Below are positions 17,623-26,895 of a stretch of 64,000 nt of DNA, piece after piece. The DNA is from Nocardioides sp. S-1144 (GTDB lineage: Bacteria; Actinomycetota; Actinomycetes; Propionibacteriales; Nocardioidaceae). The stretch spans positions 1,426,001 to 1,490,000 of the forward strand of contig NZ_CP040695.2 in assembly GCF_005954645.2 (NCBI RefSeq), in the 5' to 3' direction. The translations under genes and the position numbers were made by a program. The notes below the pieces were generated by a model that saw only the letters and a program-made list of their open reading frames with translations, was not told where the DNA came from and ran no database searches. How positions within the stretch are numbered: the stretch's first letter is position 1; each line of letters opens with the position of its first letter.

Positions 17623-18823
17623 CCCCGGGGTGCGTGTGTCGGTCGACCCGCGCCTGGTCGCCCGGACCCGGGACCACCTGGCCGCGTTCCTGCGCGCCCT
17701 GCACGACGCGGGCCTCAGCGTGCCGGCCACCAAGCAGCGGGACTTCCACGCCGGGATCGAGGCCGTGGCGCCGTCCACCACCGGACAGCTCTACTGGGTC
17801 GGCGTCGCGACGATCGTCACCTCCGAGTCCGGGCACCCGGTCTTCGACGAGGTCTTCCGCCGCTTCTTCGGCTCTCCGGAGGACGCCGTCCTCGTCGTCG
17901 ACGAGCCCGCCGAGGCTCCCGAGGAGCAGGACGGGGACGACGACGAGGAGGAGCAGGGCTCGGCTCCAGCAGGGGACGAGGTCGAGGACCTCCTCGTCAC
18001 GGAGACGAGCGGGTCGGGACTCCGAGCCGGACTGGGCAGCCCCGAGCTGCCGAAGCGCTTCGGGCGCACCTCGGCGTCGGCGCACGCGGTGATGCGCGAG
18101 ATCGCCGCGGAGCTGCCCCGCGCGGTTCCCCGGGCGCGCTCGCGCCGCCACCGACCCGGACGCCGCCGCCACCGGGTGGACCTGCGTGCGGTCTACCTGG
18201 AGTCCCGGCGCACGCAGGGCGAGATCGTCCGGTTGCGGTGGCGGCACCGGCCGACGCAGCCGCGTCGTGTCCTGGTGCTCATCGACGTCTCCGGCTCCAT
18301 GAAGCAGCACAGCCCCGACCACCTGAGGTTCGCCCACACCGTGCTCGCGACCTGCTCGGGCGCGGAGGTCTTCACCTTCGGCACCCGGCTGACCCGGGTG
18401 ACCGCGGCCCTGCGGCACCGCGACGTCGACGAGGCGCTCGACTCGCTGGCTCCGCTGGTCCTGGACGCGGACGGCGGGACGCTGATCGGCGAGAGCCTGA
18501 CGGAGCTCCTGGCCGACCCCCACGTCGTGACCATGGCCCGGGGCGCGCTCGTGCTGGTCCTCTCCGACGGCCTCGAGCGGGGGGACTGCACGGCCATGGT
18601 CGGGGCGGTCGGACGGCTCTCCCGCCTTGCCCACCAGCTCACCTGGTGGTCACCCCTGGCCTGCGATCCCGCCTACCGGCCGCTGACCCGCGGCATGGCC
18701 GCGGTGGTCGGCGACCTCGACGCACTGGCGGGGGTCCGCGACCTGGAGACGGCGCTGGCCCAGGTGCGCAGCTCGTTCTCCCACGCCCCCGCGCACCACC
18801 CCAGGAGGAGGAACCATGACTGA
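17609..18823 (+). CDS. VWA-domain protein, CoxE-like
   Basis: 404 residues. The C-terminal half is a von Willebrand A domain with MIDAS motif DVSGSM starting at residue 226. The middle is very acidic then very basic (about 105-190), probably disordered. Partner of the MoxR ATPase in the CoxD/CoxE maturation pair. It starts at ATG 17609 inside the end of the ATPase gene and overlaps the amidohydrolase start by 8 nt, so translation is coupled. Confidence 0.88.
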   Translation: MPTADPGVRVSVDPRLVARTRDHLAAFLRALHDAGLSVPATKQRDFHAGIEAVAPSTTGQLYWVGVATIVTSESGHPVFDEVFRRFFGSPEDAVLVVDEPAEAPEEQDGDDDEEEQGSAPAGDEVEDLLVTETSGSGLRAGLGSPELPKRFGRTSASAHAVMREIAAELPRAVPRARSRRHRPGRRRHRVDLRAVYLESRRTQGEIVRLRWRHRPTQPRRVLVLIDVSGSMKQHSPDHLRFAHTVLATCSGAEVFTFGTRLTRVTAALRHRDVDEALDSLAPLVLDADGGTLIGESLTELLADPHVVTMARGALVLVLSDGLERGDCTAMVGAVGRLSRLAHQLTWWSPLACDPAYRPLTRGMAAVVGDLDALAGVRDLETALAQVRSSFSHAPAHHPRRRNHD

Positions 18824-19739
18824 CGAGCTCTACGACGGCGACATCGTCGACGCGCACCACCACGTGTGGCGCCAGGCGGACATGCCGTGGCTCTCCGGCC
18901 CCATGGTGCCCCGCATCTTCGGACCCTACGAGCCGATCCGCCGGGACTACCTCGTCGAGGAGTACGTCGAGGACGCCCGCTCGGCCGGCATCGGGACCTC
19001 GGTCTACGTGCAACCCAACTGGCCGCTGGACCGGGTCGTCGACGAGGTGCGCTGGGTCGCCGAGCTGCACGGGAGGACCGGCTGGCCGATGGCCGTGGTG
19101 GGCTGCGCCGACCTGTTCTCCGAGGACGCCGTCGAGGTGATGCGGACCCAGCAGGCGCTGAGCCCGCTCGTCGTGGGGACGCGACTCCAGCTGCACTGGC
19201 ACGAGCGCCCGGAGTTCCGGTTCGCCGACGGCCCCGAGCAGATGAAGGACCCGGTCCTCGACCGCAACCTCGCGAGCCTGCCCGACCTCGGCTGGCTCTT
19301 CGAGCTCCAGGTCTTCGCCGGCCAGATGTCCGACGCCGCTGCGCTGGTCCGGGCGCACCCCCAGGTCACCTTCGTCCTGGTCCACGCCGGCATGCTCGTC
19401 GACCGGGACGACGCCGACGAGCTCGGCCGGTGGCGTCGGGGCATGGACGGCCTCGCCGCCCTCCCGAACGTGGTGGTCAAGCTGACCGGGCAGGGCACGT
19501 TCGTGCACCGTCTCGACGAGGACCTCCTGCGCCTCGTCGCCGACGAGGTGCTCGACCGCTTCGGGTCGGACCGCGCGATGTTCGGCACCAACTTCCCGGT
19601 CGAGAAGCTGTGGACCTCGATGCCCGAGCTGACCCGCGCGTGGAAGCGCGCGGTGAGCCACCGCACGCCGCAGGAGCAGGCCGACGTCTTCTCGCGCACC
19701 GCCCGGCGCACCTACGGGCTGGGGCCGGCTGGTGCGTGA
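18816..19739 (+). CDS. amidohydrolase-2 / lactonase-type TIM-barrel hydrolase
   Basis: 307 residues, amidohydrolase family 2 (COG3618-like). The metal motif DAHHHVW is at residues 13-19, with later strand histidine LVHAGM and C-terminal FGTNFP aspartate/asparagine region. The family includes fuconolactonase and rhamnonolactonase, pyrone dicarboxylate hydrolase and decarboxylases. The PLRRDY-like segment (EPIRRDYLVEEY) resembles the sugar lactonases most. It has a strong AGGAGGAGG site within the preceding gene. In context it should open a lactone or ring made after the molybdenum-enzyme oxidation; the substrate is not known. Confidence 0.85.
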   Translation: MTDELYDGDIVDAHHHVWRQADMPWLSGPMVPRIFGPYEPIRRDYLVEEYVEDARSAGIGTSVYVQPNWPLDRVVDEVRWVAELHGRTGWPMAVVGCADLFSEDAVEVMRTQQALSPLVVGTRLQLHWHERPEFRFADGPEQMKDPVLDRNLASLPDLGWLFELQVFAGQMSDAAALVRAHPQVTFVLVHAGMLVDRDDADELGRWRRGMDGLAALPNVVVKLTGQGTFVHRLDEDLLRLVADEVLDRFGSDRAMFGTNFPVEKLWTSMPELTRAWKRAVSHRTPQEQADVFSRTARRTYGLGPAGA

Positions 19740-20835
19740 CATCCTGCCCTCCCTGGAGAGGTGGACGAGCGCCGCGGTGCCCTACGCCACGGGCACCGTC
19801 GTCGGGACCTGGAGCTCCGCGCCCCGCCAGCCCGGTGCCTCGATGGCGGTGGCCGCCGACGGCGAGGTCGTCGGCAGCGTCTCCGGCGGCTGCGTCGAGG
19901 GCGCGGTCTACGAGGAGTGCCGCGACGCGCTCGAGACCGGGGTGCCCCGGCTGCTGCGCTACGGGGTGTCCGACGACGACGCCCTCGCCGTCGGGCTGAC
20001 CTGCGGCGGGATCCTCGACGTCTTCGTCCAACCGGTGACCGCCCAGCAGTCGGCCCTGCTCGACCAGGTCGCGGCCCTGGTGCGGGACCGGCGGCCGGTG
20101 GCGCTGGCGACGGTGGTCGCGGGGGAGTCGATCGGCCGTCAGGTCCTCCTCACCCCGGACGGGTCCGTCGGTGACCTGGGCCCGGCCCGCCTGACCGAGG
20201 CCGTGGTCGACGACGCCCGCGGCCTGCTCACCCGGGGTTCGAGCGCCACCCTGACCCTCGGCGCCGACGGGCAGCGCCGCATGGAGGAGCTCTCGGTCTT
20301 CGTCGAGTCGTTCGCCCCGCCGCCGCGACTCATCGTCTTCGGAGCCATCGACTTCGCGGCCGCGGTCGCCCGGATCGGGAAGTTCCTCGGCTACCACGTC
20401 GTCGTGTGCGACGCCCGTCCGGTGTTCGCGACGGCCACCCGGTTCCCGGACGCCGACGAGGTGGTCGTCGAGTGGCCCCACCGCTACCTGGAGCGGGCCG
20501 ACGTCGACGCGTCGACGTCGCTCTGCGTGCTGACCCACGACCCCAAGTTCGACGTGCCGCTGCTCGTGGCGGCGCTCCGGACGCCGGCGGCCTACATCGG
20601 CGCGATGGGCAGCCGGCGCACCCACGACGACCGGGTCCGCCGGCTCCGGGAGGAGGGCGTCCCACCGGAGGCACTGGCGCGGCTCCGCTCGCCCATCGGC
20701 CTCGACCTCGGCGCCCGCACCCCCGAGGAGACGGCCGTCTCGATCGCGGCCGAGATGGTCGCCTCGACGTGGGGTGGCAGCGGACGTGCCCTGACCGGGA
20801 CCCGACAGCCCATCCACGCCCCCAGCGGGCCCTGA
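19732..20835 (+). CDS. XdhC/CoxI-family molybdenum cofactor maturation protein
   Basis: 367 residues. The N-terminal XdhC domain has APRQPGASMAV and GSVSGGCVEGAV (about 30-65), and the C-terminal Rossmann domain has GAIDFAAAVARIGKFLGYHVVVCDARPVFAT (about 203). XdhC proteins bind sulfurated molybdenum cofactor and load it into the hydroxylase. It starts at GTG 19732, overlapping the previous gene by 8 nt. With the MoxR and VWA proteins it completes a dedicated maturation set. Confidence 0.9.
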   Translation: MRDILPSLERWTSAAVPYATGTVVGTWSSAPRQPGASMAVAADGEVVGSVSGGCVEGAVYEECRDALETGVPRLLRYGVSDDDALAVGLTCGGILDVFVQPVTAQQSALLDQVAALVRDRRPVALATVVAGESIGRQVLLTPDGSVGDLGPARLTEAVVDDARGLLTRGSSATLTLGADGQRRMEELSVFVESFAPPPRLIVFGAIDFAAAVARIGKFLGYHVVVCDARPVFATATRFPDADEVVVEWPHRYLERADVDASTSLCVLTHDPKFDVPLLVAALRTPAAYIGAMGSRRTHDDRVRRLREEGVPPEALARLRSPIGLDLGARTPEETAVSIAAEMVASTWGGSGRALTGTRQPIHAPSGP

Positions 20836-20858
20836 GCACCACGAACCCAGGAGACGAC

Positions 20859-21704
20859 ATGGAACTGCTGCGACTCGGCCCTCCCGGCGCCGAGGTCCCC
20901 GCCCTGCGGGTGGCCGACACGATCCTCGACCTGAGGAGCGTCACCGACGACATCGACCCGGACTTCTTCGCCACGGGCGGTGTCGACCGGGTGCGCGAGG
21001 CCCACGACGCTGGTCGGCTCGACGTGCTCGACGGGGCCGACGGCCTGCGCGTCGGCGTCCCGGTCGCCCGGCCGGGCGCGGTGCTGTGCATCGGGCAGAA
21101 CTACGCCGCGCACGCGGCGGAGTCCGGGAGCGAGCCCCCGCGCGAGCCGATCCTCTTCCTCAAGGCCCGCAGCTGCCTGGTCGGCGCGAACGACGACGTC
21201 GTCCTGCCGCCGGGGAGCGCCCAGAGCGACTGGGAGGCCGAGCTGGTCGTCGTGATCGGCGCCCGGGCCAGCCGGCTCGACTCCCCGGCGGAGGCCGCCG
21301 GGGTGATCGCCGGCCTCACCGTGGGCAACGACGTCTCCGAGCGGTCCTGGCAGCTCGGCAAGGACGGCGGCCAGTGGTCCCAGGGCAAGAGCTTCGCGAC
21401 CTTCGGTCCGCTCGGGCCCTCGATCGTGCTCGACCCGGTCGACCACGGCAGCCTCGCCATCAGGTCCTGGGTCAACGGCGAGCCGCGCCAGGACTCCAGC
21501 ACCCAGGACATGATCTTCGGCGTCGACCACCTGGTCTGGTGGCTCTCGCAGGTGCTGGTCCTCGAGCCGGGCGACGTCGTGTTCACCGGGACCCCGGAGG
21601 GGGTCGCCCTCTCCGGGCGCTACCCCTACCTCCGCGACGGCGACGTCGTCGAGATCTCGATCGACGGCCTCGGCCGTCAGCGTCAGTCGGTCGTCGCCGG
21701 CTGA
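20859..21704 (+). CDS. fumarylacetoacetate hydrolase-family enzyme
   Basis: 281 residues. A roughly 60-residue N-terminal domain precedes the FAH fold, which starts at VLCIGQNYAAHAAESG. The metal ligands lie in the conserved acidic positions of PREPILFLKA / DWEAELVVVIG, and GNDVSERSWQLGKDGGQWSQGKSF is the signature of the subgroup containing 2,4-diketo-3-deoxy sugar acid hydrolases and oxo-hydrolases. The usual GVGMG segment is replaced by GVALSGRYPYLRDGD. The ATG at 20859 is preceded by AGGAG. In context it should cleave a C-C bond of a diketo acid or tautomerise one. Confidence 0.88.
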   Translation: MELLRLGPPGAEVPALRVADTILDLRSVTDDIDPDFFATGGVDRVREAHDAGRLDVLDGADGLRVGVPVARPGAVLCIGQNYAAHAAESGSEPPREPILFLKARSCLVGANDDVVLPPGSAQSDWEAELVVVIGARASRLDSPAEAAGVIAGLTVGNDVSERSWQLGKDGGQWSQGKSFATFGPLGPSIVLDPVDHGSLAIRSWVNGEPRQDSSTQDMIFGVDHLVWWLSQVLVLEPGDVVFTGTPEGVALSGRYPYLRDGDVVEISIDGLGRQRQSVVAG

Positions 21705-21746
21705 CCCCCCTGTTTCCCCTGTGATCCACCTACGAAAGGAACGACC

Positions 21747-22025
21747 ATGGCCTACTTCGTCCTCACCTACGGCTACCACGACACCCCCCTCCGGGCCGAG
21801 CGGCGCCCCGACCACATGAGCCACCTCGCCCGGCTCGAGGAGGCCGGGTCCGTCGTCCTGGCCGGTCCGCTGGCCGACCTCACGGGCGGCATCATCGTCT
21901 TCTCCGCCGAGGACCTGGACGCCGCGCAGGCGCTCGTGGACCAGGATCCCTACACCCAGCTCGACGTGACCAAGGACCGCACCCTGCAGGAGTGGAAGAT
22001 CACCGTCGGTCCGTTCGCCGCCTGA
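21747..22025 (+). CDS. YciI-family protein
   Basis: 92 residues with the dimeric alpha/beta-barrel YciI fold: N-terminal strand MAYFVLTYGYHD, the conserved histidine region RRPDHMSHLARLEEAG (His and Asp are candidate catalytic residues), and VVLAGPLAD. Family members include chlorohydroquinone dehalogenase-fusion domains and muconolactone isomerase-like proteins, often found in degradation operons; the chemistry is unproven. Preceded by AAAGGAACGACC. The stop overlaps the glycerate kinase start by one base. Confidence 0.88.
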   Translation: MAYFVLTYGYHDTPLRAERRPDHMSHLARLEEAGSVVLAGPLADLTGGIIVFSAEDLDAAQALVDQDPYTQLDVTKDRTLQEWKITVGPFAA

Positions 22026-23077
22026 TGGGAGCGGCCGCCGGGGCCGAGCGCGGTGTCCGTGTGCTGGTGGCCCCTGACTCGTTCAAGGGCACCCACGCCG
22101 CGGACGTCGTGGCCGCCTCGGTGGCCGCCGGGCTGCGGGCCGCCGGCGTCGAGCCGGTGAGCATGCCGCTGGCCGACGGCGGCGAGGGCACGCTCGACGT
22201 GCTCCGTGGTGCCCACGGCGGGACGGTGCACGACGTGCCGGTGACCGGCCCCCTCGGGGCACCGGTCACCGGTCGCCTCCTGGTGTCCGCCGACCGGCGC
22301 ACGGCGGTGGTCGAGACGGCGTCGGCCAGCGGCCTCACCCTCGTGGTGCCGCATCCCCTGGGGGCCTGGAACGCCAGCACCCGCGGCACCGGCGAGCTCG
22401 TCGCGGCGGCCGTGGCCAGCGGTGTCGGACGCATTCTGCTCGGCGTCGGCGGGAGCGCCACCACGGACGGCGGGGCCGGGGCGATCGGGTCGATCCTCGA
22501 GCACGGGGGGTTGCGGGGGACTCACCTCGAGGTTCTCTGCGACGTGACCACGCCGTTCGAGCGGGCCGCCGCCGTCTACGCGCCCCAGAAGGGCGCCGAC
22601 GCGGCGACCGTCGCCCGGCTGGAGGAACGTCTCGAGGCCCTGGCACGACGCCTGCCGCGCGACCCGCGAGGCGTGCCGCGCACCGGGTGTGCCGGCGGGC
22701 TGTCGGGCGGGCTGTGGGCCGCGCTCGGCGCGGAGCTCAGGCCCGGCATCGAGGTGGTCCTCGACGCGCTCGGGTTCGACGAGGCCGCCGGTGGCTGTGT
22801 CGCGGTCGTCACCGGGGAGGGACGTCTGGACGGCCAGACCCGGGAGGGCAAGGTGGTGGCCGGCGTGGTCGAGGCGTCCGGCCGGTCCGGCGCAGGCCTG
22901 CCGATCCACGCCGTGGTCGGTCAGAGCCTGCTGGGCGACGCCGAGTCACGAGCCCTCGGTCTGTCGTCGGTCACGGTGGCCTCGACCACCGCTGAGCTCG
23001 TGGAGGCCGGTCGGCGACTGGGCCGGCGGATCCTCGACGAGCACCGCGCAGCCTCGCCGGGCGCCGGCGGCCGCTGA
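22025..23077 (+). CDS. glycerate 2-kinase (type I)
   Basis: 350 residues, GarK/GlxK family: APDSFKGTHAADVVAAS at the N terminus, PLADGGEGTLDVL near 55, GVGGSATTDGGAGA near 140, and VVTGEGRLDGQTREGKVVAGV near 260. It phosphorylates glycerate, usually to 2-phosphoglycerate, feeding lower glycolysis. As the last gene of the catabolic operon it suggests the pathway ends in glycerate. It starts by TGATG overlap with the YciI gene and ends 6 bp before the convergent transporter gene. Confidence 0.93.
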   Translation: MGAAAGAERGVRVLVAPDSFKGTHAADVVAASVAAGLRAAGVEPVSMPLADGGEGTLDVLRGAHGGTVHDVPVTGPLGAPVTGRLLVSADRRTAVVETASASGLTLVVPHPLGAWNASTRGTGELVAAAVASGVGRILLGVGGSATTDGGAGAIGSILEHGGLRGTHLEVLCDVTTPFERAAAVYAPQKGADAATVARLEERLEALARRLPRDPRGVPRTGCAGGLSGGLWAALGAELRPGIEVVLDALGFDEAAGGCVAVVTGEGRLDGQTREGKVVAGVVEASGRSGAGLPIHAVVGQSLLGDAESRALGLSSVTVASTTAELVEAGRRLGRRILDEHRAASPGAGGR

Positions 23078-23083
23078 GCGTCG

Positions 23084-24277
23084 TCAGCGCGAGGCCGGCG
23101 GCGCGGCGCCGACCCGCACCACGAGCAGGAACACACCACCGGCCAGGAGGGCCCAGAACGCCGCTCCCACGCCCGCGACCGTCAACCCGGACGCCGCGAC
23201 GACGAACGTGACGGCGGCCGCCTCGCGGAAGTCCTCGTCGCCCAGGGCGGAGGCGGCCGCCGAGCCGAAGGTGCCGATCAGGGCCAGTCCGGCGACCGTG
23301 GCGATGACCCCGGCCGGGGCCACGGCCGACACCGTGGTCACCAGGGCGGTCAGGGGACCCAGCAGCATGTAGGTGATCCCCGTGGAGACGCCGGCCACCC
23401 AGCGCCGGGTCGGGTCCTCCCCGGCCGTCGGGCCGGCCGAGATGGCCGCGGTGATCGCCCCGAGGTTGATCGAGAAGCCGCCGAGCGGCGCGGTGGCGAC
23501 CGTCGCGACACCGGTGTACCTCAGGGCCGGGGCCAGCGGGGCGCGGTAGCCGAACGAGCCGAGCACCGCGACCCCGGGGATGTTCTGGCTCGTCATCGTC
23601 ACCAGGTAGAGGGGGACGCCGATCGCCACCATGGTGGCGAGGTCGAAGGCCGGCGTCGTCCAGGTGAGGGTCGGGGCGAGGTCGCCGGCGGCGACCTCTG
23701 CGAGCGACCCGGAGGCCACGATCACGACGATCGCGGTGGCGAACGCACCGGGCACGGCCCAGCGGCGGGCCACGCGCAGGAGCACGAGCCAGACCACGAG
23801 CACGGGGGCCACGGCGCCCGGCTCGTCCACGACGGCCAGGAACGGCTGGACGCACAGCGTCAGCAGGACGCCGGCGAGCATCGCGTTGGCCAGCGACGTC
23901 GGGATCCGGCGCACCAGGTCGCCCAGCGGCCGGACCAGGCCGGTCGCCACGTAGAGGAGCCCGGCCAGGGCGAAGGCGCCGACGGCGTCGGCGTACCCGC
24001 CGTCCGGCACGGTCGCCCCCGCGAGCAGGGCCGCGCCCGGGGTGGACCAGGCGATGGTCACCGGGATCCTCGTGCGCCAGGAGAACAGCAGGCACCCCAG
24101 ACCCATGGTCGTCGTGACGACCAGCAGCCCGGAGGCCGCGTCACCGGGGGAGGCGCCGACCCGGTCCAGCCCGGCGAGGACGACCGCGAAGGAGGAGGTG
24201 AACCCGACGACGGCGGTGATGACGCCGGCGACGACGGACTGGCCCAGCTGCGGGTCGCGGGAGGAGTGGTGCTTGAT
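23084..24277 (-). CDS. BenE-family transporter, non-canonical ATC start likely
   Basis: Inner-membrane proton symporter of the benzoate/H+ (BenE) family, about 397 residues and 10-12 helices. Motifs RIPVTIAWSTPGAALLA and GGFSINLGAITAAI are typical. Translation upstream of the first ATG (24106) continues in the family pattern (VVAGVITAVVGFTSSFAVVLAG), so starting there would remove about 57 residues and the first helices. No ATG, GTG or TTG exists between that ATG and the in-frame stop at 24281. An ATC at 24277 sits 7 nt after AAGGA (24285-24289) and would give MKHHSSRDPQLGQ. The gene follows the carboxylase stop by 3 nt. The substrate, probably an aromatic or other carboxylate, is unknown. 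Confidence 0.8.
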   Translation of the reverse strand: MKHHSSRDPQLGQSVVAGVITAVVGFTSSFAVVLAGLDRVGASPGDAASGLLVVTTTMGLGCLLFSWRTRIPVTIAWSTPGAALLAGATVPDGGYADAVGAFALAGLLYVATGLVRPLGDLVRRIPTSLANAMLAGVLLTLCVQPFLAVVDEPGAVAPVLVVWLVLLRVARRWAVPGAFATAIVVIVASGSLAEVAAGDLAPTLTWTTPAFDLATMVAIGVPLYLVTMTSQNIPGVAVLGSFGYRAPLAPALRYTGVATVATAPLGGFSINLGAITAAISAGPTAGEDPTRRWVAGVSTGITYMLLGPLTALVTTVSAVAPAGVIATVAGLALIGTFGSAAASALGDEDFREAAAVTFVVAASGLTVAGVGAAFWALLAGGVFLLVVRVGAAPPASR

Positions 24278-24280
24278 GCG

Positions 24281-26056
24281 TCAGTCCTTGAGCTCGCAGA
24301 GGGTCTGGCCGCTGGTGACGGTCGCCCCGACCTCGGCCACGAGCCCGGTGACGGTGCCGGCCCGGTGCGCCTTGAGCGGCTGCTCCATCTTCATCGCCTC
24401 GATGACCACGATGGTGTCGCCCTCGGCGACCTCCTGGCCGTCGGTGACGACGACCTTGACGATGGTGCCCTGCATCGGGCTGGTGACGGCGTCGCCGGAC
24501 GCCGCGGCGCCGGCCTTCCTGCCGGCCGCGCGCCGGGGCTTCCTCGCGCCGGCGCTGCCGCCGCCGGCCGACAGGCCGCCGAGGCCGCCGGGGATGACGA
24601 CCTCGAGGCGCCTGCCGCCGACCTCGACGACGACGCTCTGGCGCTCCTCGGGCTCGCCGGCCTCGGCGGGGGCGCCGGCGTACGGGGTGATCTGGTTGTC
24701 GAAGTCGGTCTCGATCCACTGCGTGTAGATGCTGAAGCCCGCACCGTCGCCGACGAAGGCGGGGTCGCGGGTGACCGCGCGGTGGAACGGGATCACCGTC
24801 GGCATGCCGTCGACGACGAACTCGTCGAGGGCGCGGCGCGAGCGCTCCAGCGCCTGGGTCCGGTCGCGGCCGGTGACGACGAGCTTGGCGATCAGGGAGT
24901 CGAACGAGCCGGGGACGGTCTCGCCGTTCTCGTAGCCGCCGTCGAGCCGGACGCCGGGGCCCTGCGGCGGGCTCCAGGCCGACAGCGTGCCGGGGGCGGG
25001 CATGAAGTTGGCGCCGCCGTCCTCGGCGTTGATGCGGTACTCGATGGAGTGGCCGGTGACCGTGGGGTCGTCGTAGCCGAGCTCCTCGCCGGCGGCGATG
25101 CGGAACATCTCGCGCACCAGGTCGATGCCGGTGACCTCCTCGGAGACGCAGTGCTCCACCTGGAGGCGGGTGTTGACCTCGAGGAAGGAGATCGTGCCGT
25201 CGGCGGCGACGAGGAACTCGCAGGTGCCGGCGCCGACGTAGGCCGCCTCGCGCAGGATCGCCTTGGACGAGGCGTAGAGCTCGGCGACCTGCTCGTCGGT
25301 GAGGAACGGCGCTGGTGCCTCCTCGACGAGCTTCTGGTTGCGGCGCTGCAGCGAGCAGTCGCGGGTCGAGACGACCACGACGTTGCCGTGCTGGTCGGCC
25401 AGGCACTGGGTCTCGACGTGGCGCGGCTTGTCGAGGAACTTCTCGACCAGGCACTCGCCGCGGCCGAACGCGCTGACGGCCTCGCGGACCGCGGACTCGT
25501 AGGCGTCCGGGATCTCCTCGAGCGTGCGCGCGACCTTGAGGCCGCGGCCGCCGCCGCCGAAGACGGCCTTGATGGCGACCGGCAGCCCGGCCTCCCTGGC
25601 GAACGCGACGACCTCGTCGGCGTCCTTGACGGGGTCCTTGGTGCCGGGGGCCAGGGGGGCGTTGGCCCGCTCGGCGATGTGCTTGGCCTTGGCCTTGTCG
25701 CCCAGCGCCTCGATGGCCGCGGGCGGGGGACCGATCCAGACGAGCCCGGCGTCGAGGACGGCCTGGGCGAAGTCGGCGTTCTCGGCGAGGAAGCCGTAGC
25801 CGGGGTGCACGGAGTCGGCGCCCGACTTCTCGGCGACCGCGATGATCTTGGCGATGTCGAGGTAGGACTCGGCCGGCGTGGCGCCGCCGAGGGAGTGGGC
25901 CTCGTCGGCGAGCCGGACGAACTGGGCGTCGCGGTCGGGGTCGGCGTAGACGGCGACGCTGCCGATCCCGGCGTCCTTGCACGCCCGGACGACCCGGACG
26001 GCGATCTCGCCGCGGTTGGCGATCAGGACCTTCTGCAACGGCTTGACGTCGGGCAC
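24281..26056 (-). CDS. accA: acyl-CoA carboxylase alpha subunit (biotin carboxylase-BCCP)
   Basis: 591 residues: biotin carboxylase (1-450, [21 protein letters not shown]-grasp [14 protein letters not shown]), then a linker with a Ala/Gly/Arg-rich stretch, and a C-terminal biotinyl domain with EAMKMEQ (biotin lysine about K556). Actinobacterial alpha subunits of this type (AccA1/A3, PccA) serve acetyl- or propionyl-CoA carboxylases with separate beta and epsilon subunits, which are encoded at 33-35 kb. The start is GTG 26056 with AGGAG 7 nt upstream; the longer open frame lacks such a site. The stop is 3 nt from the transporter start. Confidence 0.95.
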   Translation of the reverse strand: MPDVKPLQKVLIANRGEIAVRVVRACKDAGIGSVAVYADPDRDAQFVRLADEAHSLGGATPAESYLDIAKIIAVAEKSGADSVHPGYGFLAENADFAQAVLDAGLVWIGPPPAAIEALGDKAKAKHIAERANAPLAPGTKDPVKDADEVVAFAREAGLPVAIKAVFGGGGRGLKVARTLEEIPDAYESAVREAVSAFGRGECLVEKFLDKPRHVETQCLADQHGNVVVVSTRDCSLQRRNQKLVEEAPAPFLTDEQVAELYASSKAILREAAYVGAGTCEFLVAADGTISFLEVNTRLQVEHCVSEEVTGIDLVREMFRIAAGEELGYDDPTVTGHSIEYRINAEDGGANFMPAPGTLSAWSPPQGPGVRLDGGYENGETVPGSFDSLIAKLVVTGRDRTQALERSRRALDEFVVDGMPTVIPFHRAVTRDPAFVGDGAGFSIYTQWIETDFDNQITPYAGAPAEAGEPEERQSVVVEVGGRRLEVVIPGGLGGLSAGGGSAGARKPRRAAGRKAGAAASGDAVTSPMQGTIVKVVVTDGQEVAEGDTIVVIEAMKMEQPLKAHRAGTVTGLVAEVGATVTSGQTLCELKD

Positions 26057-26204
26057 GCGTGGCTCCTGTGGTGCGAGGGATCGGTCGGCAGCCGCGGTCG
26101 TGTCGTGGGCGCCGCCGGGCACGTTACCGCTCCCGGCGCCGTCCGGAGCGGGTGGGCCGAGGGGCAGACCCCGCGGCGCGAGGCCCCCTGTCTATGCTCG
26201 GGAC

Positions 26205-26876
26205 GTGTCCGAGTACCAGCAGGAACGCAAGGGGTTCTGGTACGAGGCGAGCGGCGTCGCCACCTCCGAGCCGATCGCCCTCGAGACCTGGGCCCGAGCC
26301 GCCCACCCGATCCTGGAGGAGGCCGCCGCGTCCTACCACGCGGTGGTGCGCGAGGCGGTGCTCGCCGAGCGGCTGCAGGTCGACTCCGGCATCCGCACGA
26401 CCCGCTCCCACGACCGCTGGCTCGGCAAGGTGCTGCTGCCCCTGGTGCACCTGCACGCCCGCGACGGCTACCCGCCGCTGACGGCGCTGGTCGTCGACGC
26501 CAACGGACGCGTGGGGGAGCGCTACGACGCCGTCCTCGAGGCCGCGGAGGAGCGTCCGGTCACCGAGGCCCTGGCGCGCGAGCGGCACGCCGCGGAGTCC
26601 CGGCTGCTGTGCTACCAGTGGGCCGGGTCCGCGCCCGAGGACGGCGGCGTCCCCGACTCCGTCTACCGCACCTCGACCCGCGCGGCCCGCGCTCCTCGCG
26701 CCGCGGCGGCGCCGCGCACGCCGCGCACCCCGGGCGAGCCGCGAGCACCGCGTGAGCCGCGCGAGCCGAAGGTGGTGGCGCCCAAGCGGGTGGCGGTCAC
26801 CGACCGGCCGGTCAACGTCTGCCCGCGCTGCTTCATGGCGATCCCGGCGACCGGCCTCTGCGACAACTGCGACTGA
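26205..26876 (+). CDS. uncharacterised protein with C-terminal Cys4 zinc-ribbon motif
   Basis: 223 residues, cytosolic. An N-terminal alpha-helical domain (about 1-150) starts SEYQQERKGFWYEASGVA. It is followed by a low-complexity Ala/Pro/Arg/Glu linker (APREPREPK) and a short CPRC-x10-CDNC knuckle at the very end. I do not recognise the helical domain. The zinc knuckle suggests nucleic acid or protein binding (inference). It starts at GTG 26205, 6 nt after TATGCT (26193-26198), the clearest leaderless promoter in the window. Divergent from the carboxylase alpha gene. Confidence 0.82.
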   Translation: MSEYQQERKGFWYEASGVATSEPIALETWARAAHPILEEAAASYHAVVREAVLAERLQVDSGIRTTRSHDRWLGKVLLPLVHLHARDGYPPLTALVVDANGRVGERYDAVLEAAEERPVTEALARERHAAESRLLCYQWAGSAPEDGGVPDSVYRTSTRAARAPRAAAAPRTPRTPGEPRAPREPREPKVVAPKRVAVTDRPVNVCPRCFMAIPATGLCDNCD

Positions 26877-26895
26877 GCCCTCCTAGAGTCACTGC

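Noticed and set aside
24106-26056. Read-through fusion of the carboxylase alpha subunit to the BenE transporter across TGA
   Set aside because: The two are in the same frame, but the biotinyl domain ends normally at CELKD, a fused membrane transporter makes no functional sense, and a ribosome site with ATC is placed for separate initiation.
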